Notes: a model not told the origin generated them from the sequence alone. DNA of 64,000 bases from Tetrapyrgos nigripes (GCA_013368315.1 JAACJM010000080.1:62001-126000), one strand, 5' to 3'. Numbered from the stretch's first letter, positions 23,026 to 34,711 are shown. Numbers and translations are program-made.

Positions 23026-24302
23026 TTCACTGAAATGGATTTGCTGCTGCTTGGATGTGAACAGTGTTTCTCGTATCCATACAGACTGCTACCGCCACCA
23101 ACCTTTGCTGTCCATTTGTCGTAGACCTTTTCCCTCAAGCATTTTTATTCAATTCCAGTGAATTAATGAAGCAGAGGTGGAAAAGATACAAGCTAAGTTT
23201 CAAGCGCTATCAGCCTTATTGAATGGTAAGCGCTGACATGGCGCCACGTCTTTTTTTGGAATAAAGACCCATCACGATAATGAGCACAGCACTCTTTCCG
23301 GGAAAGGATGCGCTCAGAATTCCAACTTTACCTTTTTCATGGGTATCATTCCAACGGTAATATTCACCGACCACAGCATCTGGGTTAGTGGTGTCTCGCG
23401 GAGCGGTTACATAGTCAATGGGTGCTATTAGATAGAAGCTTGGGGGAGTTTCCAGCATAGACATCTAGTAGATAACTTCGGAGTGACCGGAGCTTTCCGA
23501 GCTTAAGCCTCTAGCTCAGTCAATCACCGAGGCTCTCCCTTGTACTCTGTACTTCGACTATGGCCTTATATATACCTTGAATCAGGCTCAAGCCAAGCTG
23601 TACAATGTAATGAATAACGTGCGGCCCCGCATCAGAATGGGTATCTACATTTTCGAGCGGGGTGAATCAGCCTCCGAGTCGCTCATCCATAAAGTTTCTA
23701 TTGCTACCTACTTAGAAAAACACTATGACAATATACATCTGCAGACGTGTTTGAAGAGCAGGACGATATGTTCCAAGAACAGAGCTGTTTCAGCTTTCAG
23801 TGTGTTCAACAAACCCACCTCTAGTAATAATTGGTATCTACTTCTTTCAGCCCTCAAGTCATTATGAAGTCACCCTAAGACTTGGGGGGAAAATCACTTG
23901 CTGAGGGAAAGATAATTGTTGGTTTAACATATCAAGTTACCGCCAACGTACAAGCTTTCGGGATATCATGTCGTGCTACTTTACTTCTTCAATTGCTCTA
24001 TATCGTTTGACGCTTGTATCTCTTCCGCAATCCAAAGACAGATTACATAGCATTAGCTGATGGCGTTGGCAAATGAAGCTATAAGGTTCTGTCAATCTTC
24101 TCGCTCGTTTCGAAACTTCTTGTACTTCGGGCTAATAGTACCCGAATGAAGCTATAAGGTTCTGTCAATGTTCATCCTCTAACCCCCCGATAGACGCTTT
24201 ACATACATCACACGACGAGTGTCAAGATCTATCGTCGAGACTAAGTAGTAAACGCTCATGATAACTGGATCCGAATTGAATGGGGATGTGGGCCACCACT
24301 GC
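23026..24302. other. Intergenic with one candidate exon
   Basis: A minus ORF at 23216-23464 contains PSFYLIAPIDYVTAPRDTTN and VGILSASFPGKSAVLIIV, which look protein-like, but no family or splice partners were found. A 24-bp direct repeat, ATGAAGCTATAAGGTTCTGT and beyond, occurs at about 24073 and 24152. Confidence 0.3.
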
Positions 24303-24505
24303 GTGTGGGAATGACGAGGCCCAAAAGGAAAGGGAGTGCATGGCAAGAAGCGCTAAATGAGCGCTGTCAACTGTTCGGTACAACGGTACTGGCCTCTATC
24401 ATGGAAATTAGAAAGAAAACCTTGAGAAAATTGTATATTTAAATTGAATAGCTATACACGGGAGCCTCATGTTATAAGGATAAGTCCGTAAAGGACCTCG
24501 TAACA
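24303..24505 (+). mobile_element. CGTAAC-ended MITE-like repeat, copy d (most complete)
   Basis: Starts GACGAGGCCCAAAAGG and ends CCGTAAAGGACCTCGTAAC, so the ends are imperfect inverted repeats. It includes AGCGCTAAATGAGCGCT and an AT-rich centre. About 200 bp, no ORF. It is the reference for the copies at 1-155 and 8888-9083. Confidence 0.6.
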
Positions 24506-24855
24506 TTGTTACCTTGAAAAATGGCGAGCAGATGTGAAGGATGATGACGTTGCAGAACAAGTGCGTTGCAGACCCTTTTTTTTTCAGCGGTTGGATGGCA
24601 CCATTCTGCCGTTTATATATGGGGGACTATATATGGGTAAATAAGTAAGCATTACAAGTATCTAGGGGTAGAACATCATGTATTTGTAGAATAAAACTAG
24701 AGAAATAATAAGAAACCATACAATTGAAAGTAAGTAAGACTACTCAGTGATATTCAGGGTGGTTACTAGGTCAGGATATGTTTATTATGCAAAGAATAAA
24801 TTAGAACTGTGTTTTTGAAGAAGATTTAACTAGTAGTGATAAGTATTAGAGTATC

Positions 24856-24893
24856 TGCAGGTCCCCGCAGATTTCTGATACCCATAACTGAAA
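24856..24893. repeat. hAT-like terminal sequence, isolated end
   Basis: CCGCAGATTTCTGATACCCA followed by TAACTG matches the right end of the 38293-39063 element (CCGCAAATTTCTCATACCCG). No matching left end was found upstream. Confidence 0.45.
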
Positions 24894-25009
24894 GGCCTGA
24901 CCTGTTGAAGAGGAAGTAGTTATGATGTCACAGACAGTCTAGGAGAATGCACAGCTGCATAGATCTAAGCAAGTGGCATATCACACCAGAGAGACTGAGG
25001 AGACAGAGA

Positions 25010-25951
25010 ATGATAAAAAAAATATAAGAAACAAAGAAGACAATAATGTAGAATACTAGCAAAATCATTGAATATATATGTCTGGGAGCCATACAAAGTA
25101 GTTCAGAGTCATAAATAAGCAGGAAGACTGGGGAATGTAAATAAGGTAGAATTATGTGGAGGCATTGAGGTTGGTCAAGATCCATGAGAATGGTTCCAGA
25201 AATTGCCGTAGCAGGCGGGTTAGTATATAATCCAATACGGGCTTACATATCTGCAATGGCCATTAGTTCTTTCCAATGGATTCTTGTACAACATAAAGGC
25301 ATGGTACCCATATGTGGCTGTGCACGTGCAGGTACCTTACCAGCATCTACCCAACATCGAAGTCACTTCTAATGGTTTGAAAATAAGGAATGCTGCAGCT
25401 TCTGCACCAATAGTCAGTACCTCAGCATGCTCAAAGTGTAGAAGTGAATTTCTAACACAAACTCTACTAAACCTCAGGCTAATTTCACATTGATCTTGAC
25501 TTTTCTACGAATTGGATGTACAAATTGCCTTAGTGAATGCTTGAAACATTGGCTCAGTGATGAAGTAGAATAAATAGGCTGTATTTACAAGGAGAATTAT
25601 GATGAGCATTATTCAAGTTCATGTGTAAGCCTTCCTTTTGTGTCTAAGGGTAATTTTGGTACATGATTCAAAAAATATTGGCATGCAGAGAATGAAAGTA
25701 GTCTCTAATGCATGCAATAGGCTTGTGGCAAAAATATCCAGGCTGTTTTGTAGAGAAATACTTGAGTTAGCAATGAGACTCTACTGTGGACAGGAGTAAG
25801 TGGCTGTGCTTATCCACGCACATTTGAGTTTCACTACACTTCATTGAAGTCCATGTATGAGCTCTATGTACACTTTTACACCTCTCTACTATATACAAAT
25901 GCCCATATTTATGTCATACACTGTTGAACTGAAATATTAACTGGTACCCGC
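25010..25951 (+). repeat. 0.9-kb dispersed repeat, copy 2
   Basis: Direct homologue of 9792-10712, from ACAATAATGTAGAATACT to ACTGGTACCCGCA. It retains a 20-bp segment (near 25530) lost from copy 1. GCAGACCCGCAGACCC follows directly at 25949. Non-coding as far as can be seen. Confidence 0.65.
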
Positions 25952-26579
25952 AGACCCGCAGACCCTCCATCAACACCATTCCTCAAGTCGTCAAGGTCAG
26001 GGACAAGCATCTCCGTCCTCCTTAATTCGCCAAGTCGTTGAAGCTGATACTTATGAATCAGATGGCCAAATCAGAAGGTTTAGTGGTTGACTCGTGGATC
26101 TAGTATTCTTTGTATGTCTCGCCATTCTATGTCTGCACTATGCCGTAGTGACGACTCCTTAGGAAACCTCAGAAACAGATCATCTTCCGACTTCGATCTG
26201 AATGGCTCGGTTCGCTTCCGATAAATTTCTGAAGCACGAAAACCCTTTGTTTTCCAAATGAGTTTCCTTAGCTCATCGCTGGAAAGCCTGACTTTTTCGA
26301 ACTAACTTTTGGCCACGGAATATTGGTTGATGCTGGGATTATGGATAGGATAGGATAAGCCGGCACTACGGCCATAAGGAGAAGGTCGGGGTGCTTTACT
26401 ACTAAGGACATCATCTCGACGAAGGAGGCACAGGATCCTGATTCTTATCAAGTTTGCTTTTAAATTTCTATGATTATATCTGATGAATCAGGACTCAGAC
26501 TCAGCTGGTTCAGAGTATAAAAAGCCAGACATATCCACTAGATTTTTAGGTACATCTTACCCAGAGATAAATCAAGAAA
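25952..26579. other. Upstream region of the truncated dehydrogenase
   Basis: No ORF of note. A TATAAA box at 26516-26521 lies 64 bp before the ATG at 26580 and may be the original promoter. Confidence 0.4.
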
Positions 26580-26802
26580 ATGTCTGGCGCTCAGGCTCTC
26601 AACTTGCAAGGCAAAATCGCTCTCGTTGCCGGTGGTGGAACGGAATGTGAGTACAACCTTGAATGAACCTTACAGTCTCATTTCCTTTGCGCTGATTATT
26701 CTTCAATCCCTCACTCACAAATGACGCATGGCCACTGACAGAGGTCTAATGATCACAAAGGAATTCTCCAAAAACGGGGCCTTACCTATATCTTTGCTGT
26801 AA
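26580..26802 (+). pseudogene. Short-chain dehydrogenase/reductase, N-terminal fragment
   Basis: ATG at 26580. Exon 1 (26580-26646) encodes LNLQGKIALVAGGGTE, the first beta strand and start of the glycine motif (TGxxxGIG) that binds NAD(P) in the SDR family. A GTGAGT intron runs to about 26743, and exon 2 gives CLMITKEFSKNGA before running into a stop at 26800-26802. The usual GIG of the motif is damaged and the remaining 200 or so residues are absent. The TPR-CHAT gene begins within 50 bp, so the locus was probably truncated by a rearrangement. It retains its TATA box. Confidence 0.7.
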
Positions 26803-26842
26803 CATAGCCCTATGTTACTGCTCCTATAGGGTTAGGCTGAGC

Positions 26843-29800
26843 TTGTTCAAGCTTTATTTCTGTCAAGTCTTCCATCAGTTGTTTGATGAGCAAGTAGCCC
26901 AGCTCTATGAGACCAGGGCTGAGGTTGAGCTGTTATCTGGTTGGGAGATGAAGGTATGTTCCAGTTGTTTTGATATCAACCATACACAGGTTTATGAGTT
27001 GAATGATTCTGCAGTGCAGCTGATGGAGCATTTCCGACAGTCTGGAGACTGTGCCGAAATTGATAGTGCAGTACAACTCATGGAGGCAGGGATTAAGCTC
27101 ATTCCTGATGGCCATGCTGACAAAGCAGCCAGGCTCAACAACCTTGGGAATGCCTTTTTCCTTCAATATCAGCATCTCGGGAAGCTGGGGGACATTGAAA
27201 ATGCTATTCACTTCAAGTGTCAGGCCGTCAATCTGACCCTTGATGGCCATGCTCACATAGCAGCCAGGCTCAACAACCTTGGGAATGCCTTCGAGAGTCG
27301 ATTTGAGCGTCTCAGGGAGCTGGGGGACATTGAAAAAGCTATTCGTCTCAAGCATCAGGCCGTCGATCTGACCCCTGATGGCCATGCTGACAAAGCAGCC
27401 AGGCTCAACAACCTTGGGAATGCCTTTTCCCGTCGAATTGAGCGTCTCGGGGAGCTGGGGGACATTGAAAACGCTATGTTGATCTGACCCCTGATGGCCA
27501 TGCTCACAATGCAGCCAGGCTCAACAACCTTGGGAATGCCTTTTTCCGTCGATATCAGCGTCTCGAGGAGCAGGAGGACATTGAAAACGCTATTCACTTC
27601 AGCCGTCAGGCCTTCGATCTGACCCCTGATGGCCATGCTCACAAAGCAACCATGCTGAACAGCCTTGGGAATGCCTTTTTCCTTCAATTTAAGCATCTCG
27701 GGGAGCTGGGGGACATTGAACACGCTATTTGCTTCAGCCATCAGGCTGTCAATCTGACCCCTGATGGCCATGCTTACAAAGCAACCATGCTCAACAACCT
27801 TGGGAATGCCTTTGAGAGTCGATTTTTGTGTCTCAGGGAGCTGGGGGACATTGAAAACAGTATTTGCTTCAGCTTTCAGGCCATCAATTTGACCCCTGAT
27901 GGCCATGGTGACAAAGCAGTCAGGCTCAGCAACCTCGGGAATGCCTTTTTACATTGATATCAACATCTCAGGGAGCTGGGGGACATTGAAAACACTATTC
28001 ATCTCAAGTGTCAGGCTGTTGATCTGACCCCTGATGGCCATGCTGAAAAAGCAGGCATGCTCAATGGCCTCGGGATTGCCTTTTCCTGTCGATTTGAGCA
28101 TCTTGGGGAGCTAGGGGACATTGAAAATGCTATTCGCCTCAACCATCAGGCCGTCAATCTGACCCCTGATGGCCATGTGGACAAAGCAGCCAGGCTCAGT
28201 AGCCTTGGGGCTGCCCTTTCCTGTCGATTTGAGTGTCTCGGGGAGCTGAGGGACATTGAAAATGCTATTCAGCTCAAGCGTCAGGCCGCTGATCTCACGC
28301 CTAATGGCCATGCTGACAAAGCATACTGGCTCAGCAACCTCGGGGATGCCTTCGAGAGTCGATATTTTGGGTTGCTCAGGGACATTCATAACATTACTCG
28401 CTTCCACTGTCAGGCCATTGGTCTGATCCCTGATGGCCATGCTGACAAAGCAGCCATGCTCAACAACCTCAGGAGTGCCTTTTTCCATTGATTAGAGCAT
28501 CTCAAGGATCAGGGGGACATCAAGAATGCCATTTTAACTTTCCAGCAATCTACAAAAAATCCATCCAGCCCTCCTTCAGTGCAATACTGTACTGCTTGTA
28601 GATGGGCAACCCTATCTTCAACTCACCAAGATTCCTTTCTAGCACTCAATGCATACAAAGTGATTTTGGAAATCATCCCGCAGCTTATTTGGCTTGGACA
28701 AACTGTTCACCAATGTTACAAAGAATTGCCCAAAATTGGTCGGACCATCAATGCTGCTGTTGCAACTGCTATTTCTGCTGGGAATCTCACCCAAGCATAT
28801 GAGTGGTTGGAGGAAGGTCATGGCATAGTCTGGGGCCAGCTACTCCAGTTGCAATCACTGCTGGATGATCTTCGTGATCAGCACCCTCAGCTTGCTAAGG
28901 ATCTGGAGAGGGTTTCTAGGGCACTAGAAAATGCTGGGACATCCACCCATTCTGATGTCATTGATATTACAAATGTGCATGGATCTGTGACTGGGAAAGA
29001 AGAAGCCCAGCAGCATACTAGATTGGCAGCTGAGTATGAAGAGCTCATTGCCAAAATCTGAGAGTTGGATGGCTTTGATAGTTTTTGAAGCCTAAGAAAC
29101 TGTCGGCTCTTACTCCCGCTTCTGCAAATGGACCCATCATCATGTTAAATATTGATCAGTCGAGATGTGATGCAATCATTCTTTCCTCTTTGCATGGAAT
29201 CAACCATTTTCCTCTTCCCAAACTCTCATTGAAGCAAGTGGAGGAGCTGCACCTGAATCTACTTTCATCGCTAGAGGCCAGTAATGTTAGGGTGGATCAC
29301 AATGGAGAACACAAAAGTATCCAGCTTGCAAGAGGAAAACAACGTGGGGATCAGTTTAAATCAGTCTTGGCTGAGTTATGGTCCAAGGTGGTTCAACCTG
29401 TTCTGTCTGAGATTGAGGATATGGTAAGCTCTCATGCTGGTGTAGTTGATGAGATACTTACTCAATACTTACTTCAATATAGCTACATGACTCTGCAGAA
29501 GATCATCTTCCTCATATTACATGGTGTGCAACAGGGGCACTGGCTTTTCTTCCCATTCATGCTGCTGGGATCTACAGTTCCAAAGATCCTTCAGACAATA
29601 TTAAACTCTCTGACTTTGCTGTTTCTTCATATACAACAATGCTGAGTGCTATGCTCAACTCTGGTCATCAAATAAAGCAGGATCCACGGGAAAAACCAAA
29701 AGTACTTATTGTCTCGCAACCTGCTACACTAGGCTTGAACCCTCTCCCTGGCACTGAGAAAGAGGCAACAGCTATCCAGGCCTACACATCACTAGAGGGT

Positions 29801-30288
29801 AGCCTCCATCTCATGCATCACAACGCCATTGTTGACACTGTCAAGAATGAAATGAACAAGTATGAGATCATCCATCTCACTTGCCATGGAATTCAAGATA
29901 CAAAAAACCCTCTCGATAGTGCATTCACTCTTTATGATGGAAGACTCAAGCTCCACGATTTGATGAAGTTATCCCTTGAGAATGCGGAACTTGCATTCCT
30001 CTCCGCGATGAGAACCTCCCTGAAGAATCCGTGCATCTTGCAGCTGGTATGCTTGCCGTAGGTTATCCGAGTGTCATTGCTACCATGTGGTCAATTGGGG
30101 ACAAGGACGCACCTATAGTCGCTGATAAAGTCTATGAAAGTCTCTTGGGGTGTCATGACAAACCAGTGACAAGGAACCTGAGACAGAGTGCAGCATATGT
30201 ACTTCATGTGGCTGTTGAACATTTGCGAAAGGAGGTTGGTGAGATGAAATTTGTGAGGTGGGTTCCATTCATCCATTACAGAGTTTAA
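26843..30288 (+). pseudogene. TPR-CHAT protein, decayed, active-site cysteine segment lost
   Basis: From 26843 the reading covers a short N-terminal part and eleven 45-residue TPR-type repeats (DGHADKAARLNNLGNAF...ELGDIENAI). A helical linker follows (IPQLIWLGQTVHQCYKEL, AYEWLEEGHGIVWGQLLQLQ). The C-terminal CHAT caspase-like domain spans about 29100-30288, with HITWCATGALAFLPIHAAG in a second frame, the catalytic His in HLTCHG (about 29880), and MLAVGYPSVIATMWSIGD. At 30007 the family segment between LAFLSA and DENLPEE, which carries the catalytic cysteine, is gone. TGA codons stand at 27955, 28489 and 29059 where repeats or relatives have CGA. Frameshifts lie near 27480, 29080, 29480 and 30007. 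No plausible ATG precedes 26843. The family acts as a peptidase with a repeat-based sensor; this copy cannot. Confidence 0.9.
27107..28440 (+). repeat. Eleven tandem 135-bp coding repeats
   Basis: GATGGCCATG-type anchors occur at 27107, 27242, 27377, 27493, 27628, 27763, 27898, 28033, 28168, 28303 and 28432. Spacing is 135 bp except 116 (a 19-nt loss, frameshift) and 129 (a 6-nt loss, in frame). The high similarity between units at DNA level indicates recent internal duplication or gene conversion. Confidence 0.95.
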
Positions 30289-33028
30289 TGATTCCTCCAG
30301 TACGTTCCTTTGTTATCTTTTGAAAACTACTCTGTTTTAAAACTTGAATCTAGGTTTATCTTGAATTGCTGGGGTCAATGATTCTGAAATGGAAGGAATG
30401 ATTCTTTTTTAGCTCAAGGGACAATGCAGTTTCGTCTCATCCTATAAATTTTGAAAGCAAAAAAATCTATATATGGTAACAGTCTGAGAATGGTTGATTA
30501 ATGGGCCTGGTTGTCCTTAGGTGTACTATCTATCTATCTTCTGCCTACTGGTCGTGAATACATTGTTTGTCTGTCCATGGAAATTTCATGAAGACTCAGA
30601 AGCGGTGGTAAGTATTGAGCAACAGATGAGTCATTGGCGTTGAGAACAGAAGGTATATCACATATTACCACAAATGCATTGTTCCTGCCAACTTGTGGCT
30701 AGGGCAAGGGGGTGTCACATGATAGTGTTTCTCTGGCCATTAGGCCATTTATTTTATTTTGGAATGCCCCCATCTGAGGGTCTGGAGAGGGTTTTTGGGG
30801 ACTATGCCCAGTATCTTTGTAAGAGGGCTGCTTTTAAATAAAGTTTCAGAGCCTCGCCCTATTAAATAGGCACTCTAAAGTGTATCAAGGAGTGCAACAG
30901 TCAGGAGCAGTCAAAGGTGGTGACAAGATGGTTGTTATCTCTGGAGATAATCAAGTGTCCACGTGATCTATTATTTCCTAATTTGGTATATCTTGCTTAC
31001 ATACAGTTAGTTAGTCTGGCCGTCAGGTCCTTAAAAATTTTTCCAATCCTATATGCCTCTACAAAAATTTGACACCCCCTTGAGCTAGGAATGCATAAAT
31101 GCACAGTATGGTTCAATGGGATTCATTTCATTGAATGTCAAACTGAATGAGTATGTACCTTATGCTGAAACACTTTAGGTCTGAAAAAAGCAAAGGGACT
31201 CAGATTGATAATAAGGGTGTACTCACTGTATAGCAAGATGCAAAACTATTGGGAAGTATTTTTGGCAGCGAGTTTGAGAGAGTCAACAGACTCGGAGTTA
31301 ATGACAAGATATAAACACCAAAATAATCAGAGTAGAAATCTGTTAGTGCTATGATACCAGTGCCAGACAGTTCGAGTTGAAAGGGGCATTAGTAGTTGGT
31401 TGGAATTACTAGTAGTGCGAATACCCAATCCCTGTTTGAGCATCCATCTGAACAGCTACATAAGTAGGAGTACCATTTGCAAGTGGGAAAAGTTGGAATG
31501 AAGGATTGAACAATGAAAAGCATGATGTGGTAAGTAAGGAGACTCTGAGAGATTCACTTGGTAACTCTCTTTGCTCTCAACACCTCGAGTGGAGTAGAAT
31601 GACATGATTTGGCAGACTTTTGATGCTAAAACACCACCAAAAGGTGTAGCCTGCAGTACTGAGGATGTACTACATATTTTCAAGTTCATGTCTGGGCAGT
31701 TGTAGAGTGTGCCCATTCGCTAATTCCACCACCTTGCAGACTGTAACAAGCACATTATTTTCCATGGTTCTCTGGGAAGTGTCATCACTAGGTATGTCTC
31801 ACTTCCATATGTTCACTGACCATGCCCTAATACCCATACTGTTGGTTAGAGCCTATTTATCTTGTCAGAACTTGACTTTAGCTGAAGGAACACTCTGACA
31901 GAAACTGGCCCTCAAGCACTTCACATCAATGTCACACATTGTGCTCTGGCTTTATCACACTCTTTCATGGTCTTCCTTCCCGATCATGGTGTGTAGCTCA
32001 GTGAGCTATTCTCTTTCTTCTCTTCCCATAGCAATGTGTCTGAAGTCCTGAAAACTTTTGTTTCCCTCTTTGTAAAGGACAATCATGACTACGACTATCT
32101 AAGCAATATGAGATCCAGCACCACCTCTGTGACCCAATATCTTCATCAGCTTCCTATGATTGGTGCTATGGAGAAGAGGGTATGGGACCCATGCAAGGCT
32201 GGAGGCACTGACAAGATACTGCTGTTATTTTGTTTGAAGTAGGTTTTCTCATAGCGTAGAACGCACTCGTTTACTGATGTCTGTCCTTGTTTTTCTTCTT
32301 TTCTCCTCTTGTCCTCTTCTCAACTTTCCATATCCTGATTCTTGTCTATGGCTGACTCCTCATCTCACAATTACTATAGTGTTATTTCACCATCTCTTCA
32401 AAGTACTGTCTCTTCAAAATGCAGAATCCAGGATGGGAGTAGACATAGAAAATGCGAGGGGTTAGCAGTGAGTCATGTGATTTCCTCCTATTGGGTCCTT
32501 GTGGTTGGCTTGTCAGTCAGGTAAGTTTTTGCTTCACTCCCCTCATTGCCTTGCTTTTGTCGTTGTCAAGACTGACAATGACTCACCATTCTCAAGTTAC
32601 AGCATCTTTGGCATCTATGTGTACAAAAACGTGACACTTCAAGTAGCTCAAAGCTCACTGATATCCCCCCTTTTACTATCCTGTCTGAGACACCAACCCT
32701 TTCCCCATCCCCTCTATATGCCTCTCTGCTCCACTTCTTCCCTGCTATAACATCAAGACAGAGACTGTACACCTTGAAAAGCCTGAGCATATGCTGGTTA
32801 CAGTTCCTGGGGAGTTGGATGATGGTTCTCAAGAAACTGGAGCTTCGAAATGAGGAGGCGATATCCCAAGCCATGGGAGAGGAACAAGGAGTGAAAGGTG
32901 CAGTTATGTGCTGGACGGACCCTGGATCCTGTGGGGGCATATGTGGTCTCGCTTTCGCTTTCATTTTCATCAACATCATTGTCGATGTTGGTATTGGGGT
33001 GGGGTGTGGTCTGATACCTTGACTTCAG
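30289..33028. other. Long stretch without a recognised gene
   Basis: AT-rich, with short ORFs on both strands. A minus ORF at 31456-31716 and its flank have some protein-like composition but no motif. Nothing else could be supported. Confidence 0.3.
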
Positions 33029-33227
33029 CTGTATGGAGGTGGGGTTGACGTCGATGGGCCATGGGTAGTCGGTCTCTACTGGCAGTTATGGGCCCTCACA
33101 TACTCTACGATCAACGAGGAAGCCCATCCCAACCACGGCACTCAAGTCTCATCCTCTCACCACCCACGCTCAGCACTTATGACTCTCCCTCCCCACTTTC
33201 CCGATGTCCCAACCCAACAACTGTGTT
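33029..33227 (+). pseudogene. Orphan exon cut by an LTR
   Basis: After a CTTCAG acceptor at 33023-33028 the plus frame reads LYGGGVDVDGPWVVGLYWQL and stays open for 66 codons to QQLC, exactly where the LTR at 33228 begins. Composition looks coding; the family is not recognised. It could be the 5' part of an interrupted gene or a relic of another element. Confidence 0.35.
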
Positions 33228-33739
33228 TGTTGTGACAGTATTATTTTCAGGGTATTTTCGTTCATTTTCTGTTTCTTTTCTTCATCAGTCACTGCCTTTT
33301 GCTCATTGTTTTGTTCATCCTTTGCCCTATCTTTTGTTCATCTTTCCTTATCATCCCTGTTTCATCATTTGTTCATCTTTTATGATACATCTCTTACAGG
33401 GACACTACGCACAGCTTGTTCATCTTTTGTTCATCTTTTCATGATACATCTCTTACAGGGACAGTAGGCTGTACTTTGATTGTTCTGAACAGTTCTCTGA
33501 TTCCTTTCTTTGCTTTGCTCAGTTTTTATCTTTATTTCTGTTCTGTGTATATAAGCTTAGAGTAGTAGCTCCCTAGTCCCCATCTTGACCTCTTCGTCTT
33601 GGACTAGGTGAGCATCTCATGTATTCCTTGTCTTCATTCAATATTAACTTCATCTTGGGACTAGTCTCTCATTGTTATCTGTCTACTGTTGTTCTGTCTA
33701 CACCTACTGCTTAGAGCCAAGTGTGTGCTCTTTACCACA
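33228..33739 (+). repeat. LTR of a second LTR-element family, plus orientation
   Basis: 512 bp, starting TGTTGTGACAGTATTATTTT and ending TTTACCACA. Homologous over its length to the inverted solo LTR at 36332-36863. It has a promoter-like GTGTATATAAGC at about 33545-33556 and repeats of TTTGTTCATCTTT. The flanks GTGTT and TTAGG do not match, so this is not a clean solo LTR. It could be the 5' LTR of a rearranged element. Confidence 0.75.
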
Positions 33740-33888
33740 TTAGGTCAAGATCCCTTGCTGCACCGATAGCCTAGTTATCAGGTTGTCCTTGCAGAAACGC
33801 TGCTACCACGTCTACAGCACCCTCTCAAGCACCATCTTGTGCTTCTCATACTTCTCGTGCACCCAGTTCTGTATGGGCCACCCACTTT
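33740..33888 (+). other. Possible start of internal region after the LTR
   Basis: One frame reads AATTSTAPSSAPSCASHTS, a Ser/Thr/Ala-rich stretch like the start of some gag proteins, but the sequence then dissolves into CAAGCAA repeats. Confidence 0.25.
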
Positions 33889-34046
33889 TCAAGCAACAGG
33901 TCAAGCAACAGTAAAGCAACAGTCAAGCAACGTCAAGCAATGTCAAGCAACATCAAGCAACATCAAGCAGTAAAGCAACCTTCAAACAACTCTTACCATA
34001 GGTCAAGCAATAGTCAAGCAACACTTCAGGTTAAGTTAAGCAATAG
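33889..34046. repeat. CAAGCAA short tandem array 1
   Basis: About a dozen degenerate units of 9-11 bp on the theme CAGTCAAGCAA, with TAAAGCAA variants. Confidence 0.85.
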
Positions 34047-34414
34047 TATGGATAAAATGGCCATCATAAATTCAGCTGTTACCTATTAAAGAGACACATA
34101 CTGCTCAAACACATTTAGCATCCACATAGCTGTGAAATCAACTGGATCAATGTAACAATAAATTTATCTTTTTCAAACTTTTTTTTTCTATCTCTGCAAT
34201 TTTTGAATTATGTACTTGAATGAGTCAAGGCTAAACTAATTTGAAATGCAGAATGGGGTATGTGTAATGGATATCTCTTCAATGAATGAACCTTTCAATG
34301 TGAGTAATTTGCTGCAAAATGAAGTGTAGTGAAGTTCATTACACTAGGATAAGCATAGCCACATCCAAAGTAGGCAATTCAAGCCACCCTCAGACTACTC
34401 TCAAGTGGATTGTA

Positions 34415-34710
34415 CTCAAACAACAGTCAAGCAACTGTTGCTTAACCTGTTGAAGACTGTAGATAGTGATTGTATATAGCAGAATAGAATTGTTCATTAA
34501 TAGTGACATAACACTTTCAATGAGTCAAGAAACACTCAAACAACACTTCTCATAGGTAAAGCAACAGTCAAGTAACAGTCAAGCAATGGTCAAGCAATAG
34601 CCAAGAAGTAGTCAAGCAACAGTCAAGCTACAGCAAGCAACACTCAAGCAATGGTCAAGCAACACTCGAGCAACGGTTAAGCAACAGTCAAGCAACAGTC
34701 AAGCAACGGC
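34415..34710. repeat. CAAGCAA short tandem array 2
   Basis: About fifteen further units of the same theme, dense from 34524. The array stops directly against a copia-type LTR fragment at 34712. Confidence 0.85.
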
Positions 34711-34711
34711 A

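Noticed and set aside
33889..34710. CRISPR-like array of short repeats
   Set aside because: Units are contiguous and degenerate with no regular spacers, and the genome is eukaryotic.
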